64,000 bases of DNA from Lunularia cruciata (taxonomy: Eukaryota; Streptophyta; Marchantiopsida; Lunulariales; Lunulariaceae). Numbering within the stretch: position 1 is the stretch's first letter; each line of letters begins with the position of its first letter. The stretch covers positions 21,948,001 to 22,012,000 of the forward strand of contig OX419757.1 of assembly GCA_948567375.1 (NCBI GenBank), read 5' to 3'. Below are positions 59,201 through 64,000 of the stretch, piece after piece. The position numbers were made by a program, and so were the translations under genes. The notes beneath the pieces were generated by a model that saw only the letters and a list, made by a program, of their open reading frames with translations, searched no databases and had not been told where the DNA came from.

Positions 59201-60581
59201 TTTGCCTGTGGCACACTATTTTGTTGCTGCAAAAGTATGTCCCAAGATCATTATGCAAGTTAGCAAATCCAAATCGCGGGGATTTCACAAGCGTATGTGG
59301 CGCGTCAAGGAAACAGCAATGCACGATTTTAAGCCACCACAGTACTAAAGTGACCAATTCTTCTGCTACTGAGTTTGAAAAGCTAAGACGAGATCCGAAT
59401 ATGACGCCCCTGCTTTTGTGGGTTCTTGATCAAGATTTCTTGGAAACAGAGACGAATCTTTGAGAAACAAACGTAAAATCAAGTTCGTGAATGTCAGGAA
59501 ATGCTGACAATATGTCAGGTGAAAATGTCTGAAATTACAGGTCAGGGTGTTCAAACTAATAGCCAATTCCTCATATGACGACTGCGGAAAAAACTAGTCA
59601 ACCTGGTGGTGCAAGGGATCAAGTATAAATCATGTCAGAACGGATTGTGTGACTGGTTCTCTCAGTCTTCGGAGTGGTCTAGCGTGACACAGAGTTCGCT
59701 TCTGGCAGGTGAGTGCATGCAGGCAGTGCCTCCCAAACTGCGATCTCAAATTAGAAACATACCGAGTCGTAGTATGATCCGCCATAACTGCTTGGTTTGT
59801 TCGCCGCTTGAGCTCGAACGACTGGATCCTGTCAAGAAGGACCAGACACCACGAACTTCTAATGAGTTGCACTTCTCAGATTCTCAAGATTGAGAACATG
59901 GTCTCAACTTATCTCGCCATAGCAACTGGAAGCTAGCCCCGGGACAGGACTGTGCGGAAGTAAGAGTAGACAAAAACCAATATCCAGAACAAAGAGGGAA
60001 GCAAGAAGGTAGATATTGGACGACACGAGTCCCGAAACTCCGGTTGTACGGTACAAGCCCAGACAGCCTCAAACTTTTCAGATCTAATAGTATTCCCCAC
60101 GTTCCGCTGATGAACCCGACCTCAATGAATAACTGGCCGTCTAACTCTCCCACAAGCAAGGGTGCGGCATAGACACATAAAGAGCATATCTCCTCGTAAG
60201 AATGACAGCTAAAAGGTAACAGCTCAGATCACGACCAGTGCACTTGGCAAGACGCGAAAACTGCAATTTTCCTGGTGTCATACAAGACAGCTTCGTACTA
60301 CTCCATGTCGCAAGTCCCACTGCCCCCACAATAACGCATTACGGATGACTAAACTCCGAAATCAGCAATGCTCGGTGCCTTCCTCTTCCCATTGCAAAAA
60401 CCGTCGATCTACACCTCTAGGATGATCATTTTCCCCAGGAGCAAAGAACGGAGTCGATCTAGACCTCCTCAAAGATTTGTCGACAACGCGAAACGATCGA
60501 AAGAGAAATAACACTACTTACAGAGAAAGGGTTCACTTCGTCGTCCGCGTCAAACGGATTACTGTCGTATCGTCCCGCCAT
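56285..60581 (-). CDS. SCAMP: Secretory carrier-associated membrane protein (SCAMP)
   Basis: SCAMPs are four-pass membrane proteins of the trans-Golgi, endosome and plasma membrane route that help vesicle traffic. Twelve exons on the - strand keep phase throughout: 60581-60522, 59226-59122, 58991-58929, 58731-58698, 58386-58264, 58039-57962, 57752-57659, 57521-57476, 57359-57292, 57044-56996, 56594-56529, 56371-56285. They give 290 residues, the normal plant length. Order: NPF motifs at 8-10 and 17-19 (EH-domain ligands); the plant block [23 protein letters not shown]; a charged coiled coil at about 56-88; [18 protein letters not shown]; four membrane segments at about 122-147, 155-173, 188-212 and 236-258; the cytosolic [11 protein letters not shown] loop between the second and third; and the tail [15 protein letters not shown]. 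Nothing in it looks damaged. A purine-rich leader (- strand) lies upstream. Confidence 0.95.
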
Positions 60582-61948
60582 CTAAACTGGACTGAGGAGC
60601 TAACTCCCACTGTCAGCAGCAGAAGCAGGATTCGACACAAAGCAATAACCTCAAGAACCACTCTCTCTGCGATTTTCTACTGTCGGTGTGCGGAGATGAA
60701 GGTACTGCTGCTTGCTGCTCCTGCACAAACTCTCAGAGACCTCAATCTGTCTGTCTGGCAACTTCCCTGTTCAATCAATCAGCAGGCAGCACCAACACAA
60801 CCACACCACACCGCCTGCCACTCCAATCGCTCCTCCCCTTACTACTCTTTCCCTCCCTCTCCTCCTCTTTCCAATCGCTCGAACGTCTCCGCTTCCGCCG
60901 TGCCCTCCTCTCTCTCCCGCAGCTACCAATGCACACAGAGTTTACGAAGTAGATTGAGAAAGTAAACGAGCAGAAACAGCGCTCCTCCCGGACCACCAAC
61001 CCGTAACTTACTGGAGTTACCCCGTTGTCCCGTCACGGTTGCAGCTCCCCCTCTGAACTTACTATAACGTGCTTAAACCTGAAATGCAGATTTCAAGCAG
61101 GTAATAGTAAGTATCTTTTTAGCGTGGCTAGTTTTCGCCACAACTCCGTGCACCTATCAACGAGCTGGGAAGGCAAATTCGGGGCTCCGCTATTCTAAGT
61201 GAGGAAATGGAGAAGTTTTGGCTTTGACCAGACCAATTCCGGTATTCGCATCAAATAAAATTTACTTTAATCGGACCCTGGCCAGAGGCTACCGGTTGAC
61301 CAGTAGTCATGCAATCAGCGAAACCAGCTGTAAACCGGTGGAACCGCTGAACTACCGGTTCCCTTGGAACCGATTCTACAATAGATGGAAATGTTTACCG
61401 ACATTGTGGCAATACTTACCTTCCAGGTGAGTAAAGCCCTGGTGTTGTGACTCCGATTGGACTCCGGACGATCCCATGCCAGCCAGGCATGCGCCAGCCA
61501 CTCTAGGCCAGGATCTCCCCTTTCTCGCACATGCCTCTAGAATCCTTTCCTTCCAGACGAAGCCCCCTTTCTCTCCGAGCTTTTCTCGCAATCAATCGCA
61601 GCTGAGCCACCGCTCGTTGTTTCCTTCAGCGCTCGGATTTGCCCCTTCACATGGATGCTTCCATGTATGTAATCCATGTATGTAATCCATGTCGTTTGCT
61701 ATGAGCTAACAAAACAGAGGCAATGTCGAGAATCAACAACGTGTACAAAATCTAACTATTTCGACGAGAATTCGTCCACGTTACTAACTAGACCATGAAT
61801 TTAACTGCAGACCACTTTTGGATCATGCAGGTGCATGTATGCATACAACGGACTCTTATACATCTTTGGGAAATGGATGCTCTTTATACTCTTTCCAAGT
61901 TTATTAGGCACAAAGAATTAATAAACACTGATTAGAGACAGTTTGGTT
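60582..61948. other. SCAMP leader and upstream region
   Basis: 60690-60960 is strongly pyrimidine-rich on + (CTCC and TTCC runs), that is GA-rich in the SCAMP transcript direction, a usual feature of plant 5' leaders or core promoters. Its + strand open frames (60477-60965, 60686-60957) are products of that bias. 61200-61700 is open in short pieces without any motif. A short direct repeat CATGTATGTAATC occurs twice near 61662-61690. Confidence 0.4.
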
Positions 61949-62245
61949 TAGGGTTAGGGTCACGCGGTCTAAAGACGCTGAACTCTTTAAACGCAGTTAA
62001 GCTCCGAAATCTCATTGTATATTCTTACCAATTTTTATTTTATCTCCCTTTCGAGGTTGACATCTGAGAGTATCGGTGTGGTCTCTACACGACAAAATTC
62101 ATCGGGATGAGCTCAGCGAGGAAGTGAGATCCCACCATAATCTCTCCCACGGGTGAGATTAGGCACAACTCATGCTACCGTGTTCAGATTGGGGATTGAA
62201 ATCGCCCGATGTGAGGTCCCACCAACTACGCTGTTAAAGAGCCTA
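61949..62245 (+). other. Unexplained GC-richer segment with weak 5S rRNA resemblance
   Basis: GAACTC at 61980-61985 is followed, after seven extra bases, by GCAGTTAAGC at 61993-62002; plant 5S rRNA has GAACTCC then G(A/C)AGTTAAGC at its A box. About 100 bases on, GGGATGAGCTC..GAGGAAGTG (62104-62126) recalls the 5S stretch GGATGGGTGACCTCCTGGGAAGT. The spacing is wrong for a 5S gene. A 5S-derived retroelement (as in Cassandra LTRs or SINE3 elements) is conceivable. The stretch begins TTTAGGGTTAGGG, a short telomere-like run. Confidence 0.25.
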
Positions 62246-64000
62246 CTATGTAGCCAGAGCCAAAAATGAGAAGGGTGAAAAAAGGGGAGGCAATTGGAAA
62301 CTAAATCAGGTCAGGTCAGGTCAGGTATCTATCCCTAAATCTGAGGAAATTACCTTTAACCTCCTCATACTTTTACTGCCATTGTAATGTAGTTACTTCT
62401 TTGCTTTTGGCTTTGCCCCGGCCCTTTCTTGTCAGCTTTAGGAACTTGATGTGTACATTTTTCATTCCTAATGCATACAACTAAACTGAAGACAAGACAC
62501 TAAATAGGTATAAAGGAACATTCATAGAGATAGTGGTAAGCTGAAGAGAAAGCTTTAAAGACACTTTACCAGTACTATTGTAGGTATTATGCAACATTCA
62601 GAGAGAGAAAACAAAAGATAGTAGAGGTCATTTAAGAATATAATAGATTGATTTATGTAAGGCAAGTGCATTCACAATTTCATTACTACCTCTATAGAAT
62701 GTTGTTTTGTATAGCATCAATGGACGTGTACAATAAATGCAATATGTTGAACTCAAGTAAAGTTCTGACTGCGAAATAATATGGTTTCTTGGAAACATTA
62801 CTGGAGGAAGTCATAAAATTCCAAAAATGTTGCTACAGATGACAACGGAACCACTTATTTTTTTCCGTTTGAAAAAATTAGATCAAGCACTTATGCTCCT
62901 GTACACCCTTCGACAGAACAGAGAAGGGAGCAACATTGCTGGATAATCAAAATCCCCTTAAAGCGGGTTCAGAACATGTTAACATAGTTATTAGAAACGC
63001 ACACGACAGCGAATGTTTCGTGTATCAACAAAGAGTCTTAGGCTTTAATCGGCATTTGAACTAAATTAAAACAATGCCACCTCGAGCCCGTTGATTTTAG
63101 AGCAAAGCAAAGAAGTTTCACAATTATCACTAGAGAAGGTTAAATGTAACTCATTGGCCTGAATTTCTAAAATTGGAGCGAGGTAGTAGGAACCTTGGCT
63201 TGGAATATAGAAGGGACCTTCCCGCCCATAGCACTGCCAAATATAGGGAAGGTTTCGTTTGAGGAAGCTCTCCGGAGAGCTTCACCACCAACGTAATGTG
63301 ACTGGCTACTGCCCGTCTCCTTCTCGTGCGCACCTGCTGGTCGAGGTACCCACCGACTCATGTACTATGTGGATGCCTTAGTCGTAGCTCCAGCGCCCAC
63401 TAATCAGTGAGACAGACTGCTTCCGTTCAGAATTGGTAATATGGAGCAAGATACTCGTGAGTGTAAGCTGTTCTCGGCGATGTTCATGAACCTTTTTTAT
63501 TTGGTTCCATGTGGTGTTCCTACCACGTCGTCTGATTGAGAAAGAAACGAAGTTTTGGCGCCTTGTATGGTTTTACTCATACCAAAATAGCAATACAGAG
63601 AAAGGAACTCCAAATTTTGCTTGCGACGTAGATCATCCATGAAAGTCAACGCAATATTACACCTTAATCACCAACTAATCCTTCAGATGTAATACATGTA
63701 ATATGAGGCGAAAATTGATATTTGTGAATATCATCCTCAAATATGCACACGTTGGTTATATATAGTTACATATAATAGTCTATCTTATGTGCAGAATCAT
63801 GTGTTCCTCTATTTCACACTTTTTTTTGGTCACATATCTTGCTCTAATCTTCCATTGATGCATAGTATGTGATAGATTTCAGGTTAGTAAGTTAGACCCT
63901 TTGCATCAGATCTTCATCACTGTATAATCTTAATCTATACATTCAAGGTGATGAATGTTCGTTTTGCACGATCATTGCACGGACGTCCACGTTGAGTTCC
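62246..64000. other. Right-edge spacer
   Basis: Contains (CAGGT)4 at 62307-62326 and otherwise ordinary sequence. 63151-63361 (-) is open for about 60 codons in two frames with no motif. No gene is supported up to the window edge. Confidence 0.4.

Noticed and set aside
60477-60965. 162-codon + frame over the SCAMP start
   Set aside because: Serine- and proline-rich translation of a CT-rich SCAMP leader, antisense to the real gene.
61949-61966. Telomere repeat (TTTAGGG/TTAGGG)
   Set aside because: Only about two units; too short for interstitial telomere sequence.

Overview
The window reads as nuclear DNA of a land plant. Three intron-rich genes can be assigned to families: the RNA polymerase I initiation factor TAF1B/RRN7 (+ strand, about 6.1-10.5 kb), the cytochrome c oxidase assembly factor PET100 (- strand, about 49.0-50.1 kb) and a secretory carrier membrane protein, SCAMP (- strand, about 56.3-60.6 kb). 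The short GT-AG introns, the plant-type SCAMP with its N-terminal NPF motifs, and telo-box-like AAACCCTAA motifs fit a plant. I cannot name the species. A non-seed plant is possible, but that is a guess.

Layout. 0-3.5 kb: a small cluster with one fairly complete gene (2430-3272), the tail of a similar gene at the left edge, and scraps between them; the best guess for the family is S1/SPH-like secreted proteins. 3.5-5 kb: AT-rich filler with a hairpin. 6.1-10.5 kb: TAF1B. 13.2-15.3 kb: an unrecognised acidic, probably nuclear protein with seven phase-consistent exons. 15.3-25 kb: no convincing gene; a MITE-like element and an 88-bp tandem duplication. 25-41 kb: a decayed repeat landscape holding two solo LTRs of one family (each with its own 5-bp target duplication), a cluster of palindromes, tandem duplications, and a relic of the HNH domain found in group II intron maturases. 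41.9-45.9 kb: a two-exon gene for a 650-residue acidic protein with an N-terminal hydrophobic hairpin. 49-50 kb: PET100. 50.4-54.5 kb: a very AT-rich block with a perfect (TA)50 tract. 56.3-60.6 kb: SCAMP. 60.6-64 kb: SCAMP upstream region and an unexplained GC-richer stretch with weak 5S rRNA resemblance.

The recognised genes are housekeeping genes acting in different places: rRNA transcription in the nucleolus, respiratory complex IV assembly in mitochondria, and post-Golgi or endosomal membrane traffic. They show no sign of acting as one pathway. Exon boundaries come from reading frame, splice signals and phase only. Those of SCAMP and PET100 are firm, those of TAF1B mostly firm (the last two junctions are not), and those of the unknown genes are provisional.
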